DNA from: Phycomyces nitens
Taxonomy: Eukaryota; Mucoromycota; Mucoromycetes; Mucorales; Phycomycetaceae
Assembly (NCBI GenBank): GCA_022702545.1
Contig: JAHRBC010000001.1
Coordinates: 4,650,001 to 4,714,000 of the forward strand
DNA length: 64,000 nt
Direction of reading: 5' to 3'
The notes under the pieces are model-generated. The model ran no database searches and had not been told where the DNA came from. It saw only the letters and a list, made by a program, of their open reading frames with translations. The number at the start of each line of letters is the position of its first letter. Position 1 is the first letter of the stretch. Made by a program: the position numbers and the translations under genes. Below, in pieces: positions 35,401 through 47,200 of this stretch.

Positions 35401-36361
35401 CTAGAACCTCCTTCAAGATCGTAATAAGATACAGTCAATTCACCAATGACCAATACACCCTTATATGGTTCTGGGACTGAGACAATGATATGTTCACGAT
35501 CTTCTACGCTTGTATGAAACTGATTCTTTGTCACTAGAGATTTTGTTGCCATGTTGATATCGTATGTCTTGAGATGTCGCCTTTCATTTTCATCAGCGTA
35601 TAATATTGCAAATTTTGGGATATTCATGCTCCATACAGTGGTAATAGAGATGATTTCGTTTTCTGGAATACTGTGTATAATCCCAAAGCCATCAGTTTGA
35701 CTCATTCTAACTGTTGTCTTGGGTTTCTTTATACTTTACCGTACGTTAAAGAACACCGGGATATGCGATTTCCCAGTGTCCTTTGATTTTCCTTTCACGG
35801 AGCTTGACACAGGCATACTTGCTTCCGTCAAGGATATAACACTTATTACTCCTCCAAAGATGCTAGTGATAATAATCTTTCCATTCTGGTTTATACTAGT
35901 CATTGGACCAAACTTCGTTTTGCGGACAAATTTGTGTTGAATGACTCCTTTGGCGTATGTGTTTATAGCTTTTGTTTTGGAATCGTAATAAAGCATTACG
36001 TACTCATGTGATTCCGTCAACACGAAAAGAACGCCTTGAGGGTATCCCTACGTAATGTGGTAAGACTTTACACATGTGAATCAAGGCAACATACCAAAAT
36101 ATTACAAATCTCCATCGATCTAATGCGACCATACAAGCTAAAATCGTACTTGCTTTCCAAATGAAAGCCGCTTAATCCGTATATCTCAATATATGTTCCC
36201 TTGCTTTAATTAAGAGTCAGTAAGGGCGATCAAAGAAGTTTAGACAAAACCTATTACCTAATGATAAGGTTTTCTTCATGTGGACTCATGAAGTTTCCTT
36301 TGACAGCATCATGGACAGCTGTAGCTGCTTTTGCTGTTATTACGTAATTGTAGGCACTCAT
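32409..36361 (-). CDS. DDB1: DDB1, CUL4 ubiquitin ligase adaptor
   Basis: Large spliced minus-strand gene, about 1,100 residues, with introns throughout. The N-terminus reads MSAYNYVITAKAATAVHDAV, typical of DDB1. N-terminal propeller sequence includes LFVLTESHEYVMLYYDSKTK; the middle includes GNGIIYLGSPEGDSCLIKL and the VSYGKGNLVSL-like strand segments. The C-terminal block is diagnostic: GEYQLGDLVNKFRNGTL, ATVNGAIGTISSIS, HRKWRSFNNGTRTGEPRGF and IDGDLIEGFLHLS. DDB1 is a three-propeller scaffold linking CUL4-RBX1 to WD40 substrate receptors in DNA repair and chromatin control. The related family members CFT1 and RSE1 are excluded by the start and by the GFIDGDLIE tail. The start is the conserved MSAYNY ATG at 36361. 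Most junctions were located by frame, not all verified. Confidence 0.93.
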
Positions 36362-36862
36362 TGCGAATGAAAGCTTGGTCAGTTTTGCCTATTATCTTCA
36401 AAACGCCTTTTATCTTTCTCTCGACAGTCACGGGTGTCAAAAAACTCTACAAAGAGGTTTGATGACATTATAAAAATGATACACTTGGGATATTTATGTG
36501 TATACCAAACAATTCGATATATTTTAAATGACTTGTATTAGACTAGGATCAATGCTTGATCCAAAGCATATTTCTACTACTGGAGTCTCTTTTAGTTAGA
36601 CTATAAAGATCAAACCACTTCAAGTGGATTTGTAAGATTGTCTTACAAAGATTGAATTGAGCAAATCAGACGCGATTTTAACAAGGCACTAGCAAACAAA
36701 ATCCCTGGTTCTAGGAAAACGTTCATTTGTCACCAGAAAAAAAAGGCATTTTTGCATTTGAGAAGGAGAGCTAGGGTCTACTAGTAGAATGCACAATTAT
36801 TATGAGCAGATATTGTTACTAACTGGAGAGGCTTTATTGCTTTTTATTATCTTTGGATCAAT
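36362..36862. other. DDB1 upstream region
   Basis: About 500 nt between the DDB1 start and repeat copy 2. No open frame of note and no recognised regulatory motif. Confidence 0.5.
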
Positions 36863-36970
36863 TAGATCCACACACAATGTAGAATCGAGAACTGTCTTGG
36901 AGTGTAGGAAATTCCAGTATTAATTATTTAGTATGGAACAACTGTTGTTCCTATTGTCACCTAGTTTAAC

Positions 36971-37288
36971 ATGTTTAGGCGTTTTGCCCGTATTATCCCA
37001 AAAAAGAAATATTGTAAAGAAAGTCAAAAGAAATGCAAGGACAATGCTATTTATAGACATTTACTGCGTGGATTGTATACGACTCACTTCTTTAACACTT
37101 TTAGAATATTTAGACTTTTGGTTGTTTGTGCAAAATACCATTCTGAAGAAGCAAAAGAACACATCAGTTTATGCATTTGTACTAATAAATTTCAGGGTTA
37201 TACTCGGTCTTTAAATATACTGCCAAGTTGTGCATTCTTGACCTACTTTTTTAAGTTAAATACTCAAATAGATACATTATATCCCTAG
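36971..37288 (+). other. 105-codon open frame inside repeat copy 2, unknown
   Basis: Counterpart of the frame at 15613-15930, with two amino-acid changes. Not recognised, and possibly not expressed. Confidence 0.22.
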
Positions 37289-38172
37289 AATAGAGGCTTC
37301 AAGACACTTTTTTATCATCAAATATTCAGTAGTTATACACATGAACTAGCAATGAAAAGAGGTTCAAAATACCAGAGATTATATTGAGCACATCAAAGGT
37401 TGCACGGTAGAATATCGCTCGAGAATAAAAAGAATAATTTAAAGCTTTCAATACAGATATGCTTCCTAGAGCACAATATTTAATACAAACACAAATACAG
37501 AGCAAATGGAAAATTCATATAGGCTTTACACTGCAAACTACATGTTATACTAAAGCATTTGGTGGTAAAAGTACCTTGTCTTTGTGTATTTAAAAGGATT
37601 CACTTGAATACGAGAGATGGTTCATTTTTAATAAATTACCAAGAATATTTAATAGAGTACAGCTAGTGATCCTCTACATAGGCAAGATTGAGTTGATTAA
37701 GTATAGTGCATGGTACCTCGTTTGAATTGAATGTAGATTAATACCATTAACTTATTCAAAGTAAATATTAATCAACAATAAAGTAATCTGCTTGATTTAT
37801 AATTAGATTTAGAGATTCAATAAAGATGCTGAATGATAGCACATGGTCGTAATCAAGAGTGCATTATCGAGATTGCGAGAGTTTGCAGTTGTAATAAGCA
37901 GAAATGGTGTATATTTATATAAAGTGCTGATTTTGGTGTAAATGATGATCATTGATCATTGTAATGGTAATGGGATGCCCAGTAGAGTATCTATAAAATG
38001 TATAATGTGCTAATGGTAGTGAAATGATAAATTGATCATCTCGAGATTAATTTGACATTAGTTTTTGTCAATGATTTGGTACGCGTAGGTATAAAGACGC
38101 GAAAAAAAAGTGGACAAATATGGAAGTGTAAACAAAGAATCCAGCATTTTAAGGAGGCAGGAAAATCCGCTA

Positions 38173-38379
38173 AAGTGTTTCAGAATTCAAACGCTTGTTG
38201 CTCTTGCTTTACTCGATGAAAAAACATGAAACTGGAAGGACATGCTCAAGAAGTGTGGAACATGATGGTATTCAAGTTTGAACACTGATGGGCCAATAGA
38301 TGAAGAGTAAGAGGGGTACAAAGACGAAATTTTGAAAAATTCAAGTTACGCGTCGTCTATTTGTACCACACTGAAAGGG
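38173..38379 (+). pseudogene. Decayed coding remnant in repeat copy 2
   Basis: Same frame and the same three nonsense codons as 16811-17017. The decay therefore probably predates the duplication that made the two copies, if the frame was ever coding. Confidence 0.35.
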
Positions 38380-38729
38380 GTAAGAAAAATTTGAAAAATA
38401 AATTTTTGCCGACCCTAATGATAATGAAACACTCTTCATCTCTACACCAGTTGAACAAAATACATATTCATCTTAAATCTATTGCTTATTTGATGTTTAT
38501 ACATAAATAAGTGGAGCCAAAAGAAACCCGGTTGTTAGTGAATTGTGTGAGCACAAGGATTAAAATAAATTTGGTATAATACTGCCAAAATAATACTTCT
38601 TTATGTTGAATATATATATTTATAATAAATTATCCACTATAAGTCATAGAAAGCCGAATCATTTTTGGAGGTACAAGGAACAGAGGATTTATAGGATAGT
38701 CATAACTTCCCAGAATTAATATTGGTATA

Positions 38730-41700
38730 TTATTGACTTGTAGAAGGCTGGGTGTTTGATGCTAATGAAATCCTCGGTGAAGAAGCAGCACTTTCTGAAG
38801 ATTGTATCTGCTGATGAAGTTGCTGGTGTGTAGGAGGAGCAAGTTGCTGTTTAATTTGAAATAGCTTGACTTGTGTTCCGTTCCAGGGACTGTATTCAGA
38901 AATGGATGATATATAGGCCTGACCCCAAAGCATGCTTCTAAACCAGATGAATAATGCCTCGCCCCATTGGAATTTCCGAATAAATATTGGCTGGGGATGG
39001 GGTAATATTCCTACAAGCGTGATTTGACGCAAGAACTCCAACACCTGAGCATCTGTAGTAAGCGACTCGGCGGCGCACTTTGCTTCCACTTGGGGTACAA
39101 GCTGTTCGAGTAACAGAAGGATTGTTTGCAAAGGCAACTGTGAATGCCATCTAGACCACTTTGAAATTGGAATACAGTTGTATCAGCAAGGCAGTACATT
39201 GTCAAAGGTTAAAAGCAGAAAAAACTCAGTTTTCACTCACCCACTCTTCAGTAGGAGTAAATCCATGTTTTGCTCCAGGCAATACACTTGGAGTAGAAAT
39301 TGTGGAGGCTATGCTACCTTCTCTCTGAGGGGATCTTGCTGGAGATTCTTGGGACTCTGGCGATTCACTCAAATCTTGTGAAAGAAGTCTTGCACTCTGG
39401 GGTTGTAAACCTTCTGAATCATCTTCCAGATTGGCTTGGATATCCTTGGTTGTACCAGAGTCCCCATCAACATCTCCTTGCTTCTTAATGTCCTCTGATA
39501 TATCCTTTGCCTTTTCCGCCAACTTATTTTCTTCTACTTCCTGGTTGCTTTGTATCTTGCTTTCCTTTAGTTGGCGCAATCTTTCCATCTCTGCTAAAGC
39601 GCTTGTAAAACTCAAGTCGCGTAGTTTCTCAAACTTGGCATGATTTCGTACAATAGCATATACAAAGTTCGGGTTGTCTAGAAACGTTTTAGAAATAAGT
39701 AAAGGTGTGTATACGATCTTTTGGTGGCTTAATATACCTGTAAACTGATACTGGATGATATTGTTAAAGGCTTCAATTAGGTAACTTAGTAGCCTATAAT
39801 TGGATTCGTCTGCCAGTAGAAATCCAGGTGCAGATATCGAGCTGAACAAGCCAACCAACTTGCTTGAAGAGATGACAGACAGATTTTTTAGATAGGGCGA
39901 TACGTTGGATATGGTGAGAACAAGGGCAGGATATAATGTAGATAGAGTTCCACGCGTAGTCGCAATAAGCGAGAAGATTGACTAAATATGCCCATAATTC
40001 ATTGATCACATTCGATATACTTTGAATAATATGTCAACTTACAATTATGAGAAAGTCGCCATATGTACCATGGGAAGCAGGTATACGGATTAGAGCAGGA
40101 AGATATGACTGGCTGAGGAACTGCTTGTTAAGCTTAACACCAAAGGTTCTGTCCGAAGACAAAGTCTGTAGAATGAATGTACACATTCGAACCAATCCCA
40201 CCTGAGCTACATATGGAATACAATTGGCACTATTTAATAAGACATGTTGCGAATGGCTAGCATAAGCCTATCCTTACCAACGTTTGACTTGTTTTCCATG
40301 GTATAGTATATGAGTACAACCATAAGATCAAGCGCACGCTCTGTTTCCATAAGATACGTTCTAAATTTCTTTTGATACAGAATACATTAGGGCCAAACGC
40401 TTTGATGGTCTACAGACTTACTTGATTGATTTCCATTACTCTCCAACAAAGCATCATAACCTCAATATTACACTCCACACGTTTGGTGGACCCTGGCAAG
40501 TAAGTGTTGCTAGCCTATCAATAGACGCTATAAACACAGATTTCACCCAAATTCATTCACACACTATCAACATACTTGCAAAGGATTAAGTAATATACGA
40601 TACATGCCATCCATTAAAAACTCAAAGTCTTGGGATCGATGAAGCTTTGACAGATAATGTCTAAAGACATTTCCTTCAGATTCATTGATACTCTCATTTG
40701 GTATCGTGATTGTTGAGGCCTCAACAGGAGATTGGTTCGAGATGTTCATTTCTGGGCTATCAGAATTTGATTTCTCAAGGTTCTGTAGATCACTCTCTTC
40801 TAAATCTGCTGTGCCATCATCCAGAGTATTCCTAGTTTGTTCTTGGTCTACCTGGCGTATCCAGTGGGATATTCTTGGTGACCGATAATCGAGCAGGATC
40901 AGTAGAACACGCAGGCACATGGTAACAAGTTTCTCTCGTGGATTGGCAATTAAGACATGATTATAAGGGACACCCCATCCAATTGGATCGTACTTGCAAG
41001 CTGTGTTCATCAGACTGCAGAGAACAACCAAAACAACCTTGCGTTCTGTCTTGGCAGCCACAAAACGAAGCCACAAATCCTCCTTTGATAAGAGTTGAGA
41101 GGATGATATGTACATTGATTTGGATAAAAGAACGGTAAGAAGTCGCAAAACTTCAGTGCGATTCATCTCATTGTCTTTGTAGGTCCCGATTTCCTTTGAT
41201 GAACCAATGCCTGCTTCCCATATGGCATACACAACGCGCGAATCTTTTGTTGTCATGGAAATAGGTAGGGTAAAACCCGCTAGGAACAAACACCTAATGA
41301 CCACTATAGTCCATACCCACAATTATACACAATTTAGTACCTGGGCATAAGCTATCTTGATCTTAATTACATGATAAAAGCACTTCTCCTCGTGGAGGCA
41401 GCGTATCGTATTGTGGTTGGGGCTTTGTATCAACAATGGGTTCCTTGATATGGGTAAGAAAATCTATATCTTCAATTTATTTTATATATCCACATGCTTT
41501 TCTTACCTGTTGTTGTTGTTGCTGGTGTTGCTGTTCCTCAAAGGTGCCTTTGATCGTCTCGTCTTCCGAGTTCTCAGGTCCCTTTTTCTCAACTAGACGC
41601 GGAGTCCAAAAAAATGCATCCTCCCACTCTGCACATTCAGAACACTCATATATGTACGGCATAATGCGGGTCATTATACGACAGCAATTCAAAAGGTGAT

Positions 41701-42142
41701 TGATAGAGTATTGTGCTGATGGGAAATTTGGTGCATTTGTGATGGCTTCCATTCGATCTATTGTCTATGGATGATTGTTCCCTTTTATGGTGAGATTCAA
41801 GACGCTTTTGGATTGTGTGGTCCTAACCTTGTCAATGAGTGTTTCCAGATTTTCGCGTGCGTTATCTCGGGCACGTCGAACATCGCTTGCACCTATGAGA
41901 GAGAAAACATCGTCTGCTGTCTCTGGTATTGTCCAGAACTAGTATCGACAAAGTGTTAATTTCAGAAACACATTCTGAGTAGCCAAATTACAAGTGACCA
42001 ATAGTCATCCAAGGGAGGAATGTGCTAATTAGAAGAAAAACTGTCAGCCAATGACCATTTTGTGCTGGATTCTCATTACTCTTTCTTCAAATAATCGAAA
42101 CACTCCTTTACGGAATGCCAGTTTGCTATCTGTTGCACCCAT
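38730..42142 (-). CDS. HID1: HID1 family protein (Golgi/secretory trafficking)
   Basis: Spliced minus-strand gene. The protein starts MGATDSKLAFRKGVFRLFEE; Gly2 in this context fits N-myristoylation, known for animal HID-1. Later exons give PPLDDYW, the helical segment NFPSAQYSINHLLNCCRIMTR, a Gln-rich stretch (about 41500), then MTTKDSRVVYAIWEAGIG, GWGVPYNHVL and REKLVTMCLRVLLILLDYR. The C-terminus is diagnostic: LPLQTILLLLEQLVPQVEAK-like sequence, TLVGILPHPQPIFIRKFQW and FRSMLWGQAYISS, ending in a Ser/Gln tail with stop at 38730. HID-1 acts at the medial/trans-Golgi in dense-core vesicle and secretory cargo sorting in animals; S. pombe has an ortholog. Function in this fungus is inferred. 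It faces NDUFB10 across a 261-nt divergent promoter. Confidence 0.9.
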
Positions 42143-42240
42143 AGAGAACTGAAAAAGATGCTCTTATTGTCGGAGATGCTAGGCTGGTCTTGATCCTACT
42201 AAACCTCCACACGTCTTTAACCCGTAGGCTCAGATTTGTA

Positions 42241-42327
42241 CGACGTCATATACCGTGACGTATATTGAGTGTGCAAATATCAGAAGGGTTCGGAAGGTTA
42301 AGGTTGTGTAGTGACGGCGGGCGTCAC
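42241..42327. promoter_or_regulatory. Cluster of TGACG (CRE/bZIP-like) sites in HID1-NDUFB10 promoter
   Basis: The divergent promoter holds GACGTCA (42242-42248), TGACGTA (42256-42262) and an inverted pair GTGACG (42311-42316) / CGTCAC (42322-42327) spaced by 5 nt. These match the core of ATF/CREB-type bZIP sites. Four half-sites in 87 nt are unlikely in AT-rich DNA by chance, but binding is inferred. Confidence 0.45.
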
Positions 42328-42403
42328 AGAACCAACTAGCTTTACAAGCAAGTCCTTGCCATTTACCCTTTTGTCAACAACCCCCCCACTCTTTAATTTT
42401 AAC

Positions 42404-42885
42404 ATGGCCTCTGCAGACTGGGAATACCCCGAGCACAGAAAATTTGAACGGTAAAGAAATGTTCTATTTGCAAATGGCTATCCATATCCCATAAAGACTC
42501 ATGTCAATTCTAGCGTGCCTAACCTGGAACAAGTAGACAAGTCTGACCGCAAGGGTAAAACTGCCTAGCTAATTCCATAGAGTATTAACCACTCTCGAAC
42601 AGCTGTATATGCTGCACGCAACCAAAAGATTAGAGATGATTGGGTCAGGGCCATGGAAGCCCGTATCATCAAAGAGAAGTTGGATGAATGCTACCGTACC
42701 GAGGGTGTGAACCACTGTAAGTCTTTCTATATATACATGTGCAAGGGCCTGTTGGGTTTAATGAAGTGTACATCTTATTAACTAATTAATTAGACCAAAA
42801 CTGCCGCGAGCTTGCCAACATGTACTTCACTGCCCTGAAAGAGAACAAGGTCGAGGGTTTCCGCAAGAAACCATCAAGCGCATAG
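42404..42885 (+). CDS. NDUFB10: Mitochondrial complex I subunit NDUFB10 (PDSW)
   Basis: Four exons (42404-42450, 42514-42554, 42603-42716, 42794-42885) give 97 residues, matching the short fungal form of this accessory subunit. Sequence: MASADWEYPEHRKFER, a helix AVYAARNQKIRDDWVRAMEA, then the family signature DECYRTEGVNHYQNCRELA with conserved Cys residues, ending FRKKPSSA. It sits in the membrane arm of NADH:ubiquinone oxidoreductase facing the intermembrane space, where the cysteines form disulfides in other species. Presence of this gene implies a proton-pumping complex I. All introns are about 48-77 nt, and every junction keeps frame. Confidence 0.85.
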
Positions 42886-42952
42886 ACGTCACATCCAACC
42901 TCTTTCTTGCACTACAAGTCAATAAAAAGACACACTGGATTCTCAAGCATCT

Positions 42953-42994
42953 TATATATATATATATATATATGCATATATATATACACATACA
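42953..42994. repeat. (TA)n microsatellite
   Basis: Alternating TA run broken once by GC, followed by CA/TACA repeats, in the 157-nt convergent gap between NDUFB10 and the INO80B-like gene. Confidence 0.9.
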
Positions 42995-43041
42995 TACATA
43001 GTATAACGCATTCTTTGTACAATTTGCATCCGGCGCTTTTT

Positions 43042-44152
43042 CTAGGCTTCCACAACCTTGTAATGCTCTAAAGAACATACAGCCTTGCCACTCTTTTTGG
43101 CAACGTACTTTTTTATATTCTTGCAGCCTTCCACTTGACAGACCACCGCCGCCTTTGTATAGGGTCTAGTACTAGGATTGTGATAAGTGCCTGAAATCAA
43201 TCTCGTCACAACTTACCCTTGAGAAAACACCTGGTCAACAGTAAACTTGGCTGGAATGAATAATTTACTACCATGCTGGTTGCTGACATAATGTAATCGA
43301 TTTGGATCCTCTTTACGTCTCAAACGCTCAGCTGGACTCTGTCCGTTCTCATCATTCGCATCGTCATTGATAACACGTTTGCTTTTTGATGCCTGCTTCT
43401 TCAAAAGACGGTTGATCGTATCATCCTACAAGTTGTATCCATGAGTCAATATATATCCACAACACTGATCAATCAGATATTACCTTGTCCTTTTCAGCTC
43501 GTTGGATACTCTGATTCTTTCTTCGTCTAGCAACCTCTGATTTCCTCAGGGCCTCTTCCTCTTCTGTCAATGTCTTTTTCTTTCCATTATCTAGCACCAA
43601 TGGTTTAGAAAAAAATAATCTAGGAACTCGTCTCTCTTACCCATAGGGAGCTCCATAAAGTATTCCTCCGTATCATCTTCATTTAGTTTTGCACGCTGGC
43701 GCTTAGTTAACGGTCTGTTTTCCACAATCTCTGTATCCGACTCATCGTCAAATATATCATATTCTTCTATACATATAAATTGAGTATATGAATACAATAT
43801 TCTCGTGTTTATTACCTTCTTTCTTGCGCTTATTTTGAAAAGCAGGCGTAGGTTTTGAACTGTCCTCTTCTTCTTCCTCCTCCTCCTCCTCTTCTTCTTC
43901 TTCCTCTTCCTCTTCCTCTTCAGAGTCGTGAATGTCTGATCCAGACTCTAAAAGATCCAGATCAACATCACCTTCTTGATCTACGTCATTCAGAGGTTCT
44001 TCATCAAACTCGTCTTCAGTAAACACTTCTTGGTCGTCTTCTTCGTTCAATGGCTCGATATCTTCATTTTCCAACTCGTCATCCAAGTCTTCATCAGAGC
44101 TAAGTTCCGGAGAAGGTGAAATTGCTGGTCTACTGCGTCTTCGTGCACTCAT
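43042..44152 (-). CDS. INO80B: INO80 complex subunit B / Ies2-like
   Basis: Spliced minus-strand gene. The N-terminus (MSARRRSRPAISPSPELSSDE) leads into a very acidic region with about 20 consecutive Glu (43866-43925). The PAPA-1-like region follows: RPLTKRQRAKLNEDDTEEYF, KKKTLTEEEEALRKSEVARR and DDTINRLLKKQASKSKR. The C-terminus has LHYVSNQHGSKLFIP and a zinc-finger HIT-like segment CQVEGCKNIKKYVAKKSGKA with VCSLEHY, ending VVEA. Ies2/INO80B activates the INO80 nucleosome remodeller. The last intron is best read as 43216-43172 (45 nt), because the nearer acceptor breaks the frame. The start is the ATG beginning MSARRR; the frame upstream of it has no ATG. It diverges from HUL5 with only 141 nt between start codons. 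Confidence 0.87.
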
Positions 44153-44293
44153 GAGAAACAAGTCGATCTTTGTCCTTGTCACTTGAAGGGTCTGTCACTT
44201 TTATGAATTGGTGACTGTGCCTTGGTCTGCCTCAAATCACCATAAATTCAATTCCGCCACAGTGGCATACGCATACGCTTCTTTGTATCAGTC
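44153..44293. promoter_or_regulatory. Compact bidirectional promoter, INO80B / HUL5
   Basis: Only 141 nt separate the two divergent start codons, so both promoters and 5' leaders must share this segment. Three GTCAC/GTGAC motifs occur between 44177 and 44218. No TATA box is obvious. Confidence 0.55.
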
Positions 44294-47200
44294 ATGAATT
44301 TCAATTTCGAAGGAAATTACAGAGCCAAACGCTCTATTAATCTCGGTGGTGTCAAGGCAAATGACGACAAGAGAAGCCTAATGTTAAAAGCGCAAACAGA
44401 GAGAAAGGCGCGGGAGCTGGAGCGCAAGAGATTATATAGTGCAAGCTTGATTCAGGTAGTCAAGAAACAACCCCTCTTTTTTTTATTTGGTCTTTTGAAT
44501 GTACTCATTAAGCAATGCTTCATTTATAAAACAAAAAAAGGCATTCTATCGGGGTCGCAAGGAAGCAGCCTATCTTCACAAATGCCAAAGATCTTCTTTC
44601 CAAAACATTCTTGCCTCATTGAGAGGATTATTGCAGGAACAGAACCCAAAAGATTATGAGCTAGCCGATCTAGTTGAGCAAGGTATACAGAACCTGCTGC
44701 TATTCTACCAGAACCACAGACAAGAGGATCGTTTAGCAGCAGCAGAATTCTGTCAGCTACTTCTTCAGCCCACACGACCTTTAGGGCACATTTCTGTTTT
44801 TCAACTCCAGTTTATGCGGCGAGATATGGAGCGAGTTGATGAATCTATATGGTTAACAATCTTACTAATGAAAAAAGTTCTGTTTGGCCTCTTGGAATCC
44901 ATGGACAGGTTTGTTTGACATGTGCTAGTCCATAAAGGATTCTGTTAACGGGTATACTGTCTATAAAGCAGTGATGAGATACTTTTGCCAGTACTTCATC
45001 TGATATCATTCCACCTTACTCCGTCTACGTATACATCACTCGAGCACATTGAACCCCCTTTTACTGCATCTATCATCTATACGCGTATATTGACCTATGA
45101 TCTTTTGAGTGGTCATCTTTTACGTGTATTAAGGTCCGTTTATCAATCCTCATCTACGCGGCGGCCTGAGATCTCCAGCCTGGCCTCCAAGATCCTTGTG
45201 TGTGTAGTAGGAGCGCAGCCTCCATATGATATTGGTGTCAGTATTATTGGCAAATGGAAGCCGCAGAAACAGCAGCTCTTTGGCTTATTCAGCGGCTCTA
45301 GTTCCACTGTGACCAAGATAAACTCGGAATTGAAATTATCACGCCAGGGGATTCTTGAGATGTTCATCGTTGATATCCTTACATTGCCATTTCTCCTTGA
45401 CTTTCTTACCGGAGATGTCGCTGACAAACTATTAAATCTGCTCCCCTTGAATGAAGTCTTAAAAATGGTCACTGGGTTTTATGAAAAGGCTTGGCCAAGG
45501 ACGATGAATCCAGAGCAAATCGTTAGTTTGCTTATTAATATCACTGAAATGGGAAATCTCCAATCGGGTGCCTATTTGGATCAAGGATTGGTAAGAGAGT
45601 CAAAACACTTGTGCCAAACACTCACCAATACTCTGAATTCCATCAGCGATATTACGTGAGAGCTATTCAGTGCTTACTCGCAGAAATCTCGCCTGTTTAC
45701 TTTATTGGTCGAAGCGAGCCTTTTACAGAAGAAAAGAATATTGGTAAGTGTTGTCTTGAGATCAGTTGATTAGTAAGCCATACGGTTATTGACAACAGAA
45801 ATCCATCTAGACAGTAACTCGGATGATTCTGATGAAGAAGAGGATACAGTAATGACAGGGCCATTTGAACCAAAGGCGCTACTCGATCCAATGTTACAAG
45901 CAAGACTCGAGTCCCTTTATACGACGGAAAAAATCAATACACTCATTCAGAGATGCATTCGGCTGTCTGTTGTTGGCAACAGCAAAACATCATTAAATCA
46001 ATTCATGGGGCCAATGTCAACATTGTTCGTCTCTCTTATGATCAGTTGGCCATCCAAAAAAGACACCCTTTTGAGTGCACTTCTCTATAATCGATGGGGA
46101 TCCGAATCAAATAAAGAAGGCTCTATTCATCTTACACAGCTATTGTGGCAGACATGGTCAAGTACAGAGTGTGCAAAGATGATTAATGGGCATCATAACG
46201 TAGATAAAATAAATGAAATGACCCCTATATTATCTGGTAAGTGAATAATTGTAAAAATAAAAATAAAATCAATACAACTAATGAAAATTGATCATAGATC
46301 CCAATCATTCCGACAGTTGGTCTATTCTCTATCTTTTGTGCGAGATTTATACCCGTATCTTGCTGGTGGTTGGAGATGACGAGTTCTTTGGTACATCTCT
46401 GCGAAATAATCAACTTCAAATCGACCAAGTCATTCAACTGAGTGGGCAATTAAAGGTATCTATCAAGAGGTTATATAAATCCAAGTATTAATAGGCCGTG
46501 TTTCAATTGTAATATAGGTAATTGCCTTTCTGCTATTCTGGAAGTCTGCAAGTATCGATATGGAACAATACGTGGACCTGACAAGTATCCAACTTGGCCA
46601 ATTGAGAACCACAGTTATCAATGTACTGCAACAAATCCATATCCGAGAGTAAGTATGATGGTGTTATGAATGACCAAAAAGATCTCTGACACTCTGAATC
46701 TAGCTCTCGCCGGCCATTTTGCCCCAAGGATCATTGGTTTATCAATGGGCTCAATACCGAAAACTTTGCAAATGACACTCTGGCAGAAGAATACTCCTCG
46801 GAAAACGAGCCTAGACAACCGGACATGAAGAGAAACAACAAGCCAAAACTCTCTATTATCAGTCCACGCATTAGTTTGTTAAATAATATGCCATTCATAA
46901 TCCCATTTGAGGATCGTGTTGAGATTTTCCGGTCATTTGTGGACAATGATCGCAAACGTAATTCGATTGATGAGTATATCGGTCGATCGACTGCCGTAAC
47001 TATTCATCGTAATAATGTGTTTGAGGATGGTTTCACTCAGCTTTATCCTTTGGGTAAATATATACATATATGCTCTCTCTCTACACTATAACACAATACC
47101 TAACTCGTATATTTTTCTAGGTGCCAATCTCAAAAAACGTGTAGCCATTTCATTTGTCGATGAATTTGGACTCCAAGAGGCAGGAATTGATGGTGGTGGA

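Larger units (their letters stand above)
36863..38590 (+). repeat. 1.7-kb interspersed direct repeat, copy 2
   Basis: Near-identical partner of 15505-17237, same orientation. It carries the same 105-codon frame (36971-37288) and the same decayed frame with identical stop codons (38173-38379). Relative to copy 1 there are two 2-nt insertions (near 38000 and 38106) and about 30 substitutions, clustered in 37670-38100. It sits between the 5' end of DDB1 and the 3' end of HID1. The left boundary is sharp (TAGATCC); the right boundary is within a few nt of 38590. Confidence 0.9.

Noticed and set aside
43191..43216. A 26-nt intron near the 3' end of the INO80B-like gene
   Set aside because: Its acceptor puts the zinc-finger exon out of frame and introduces a stop. 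The acceptor at 43172 gives 45 nt and the right phase.
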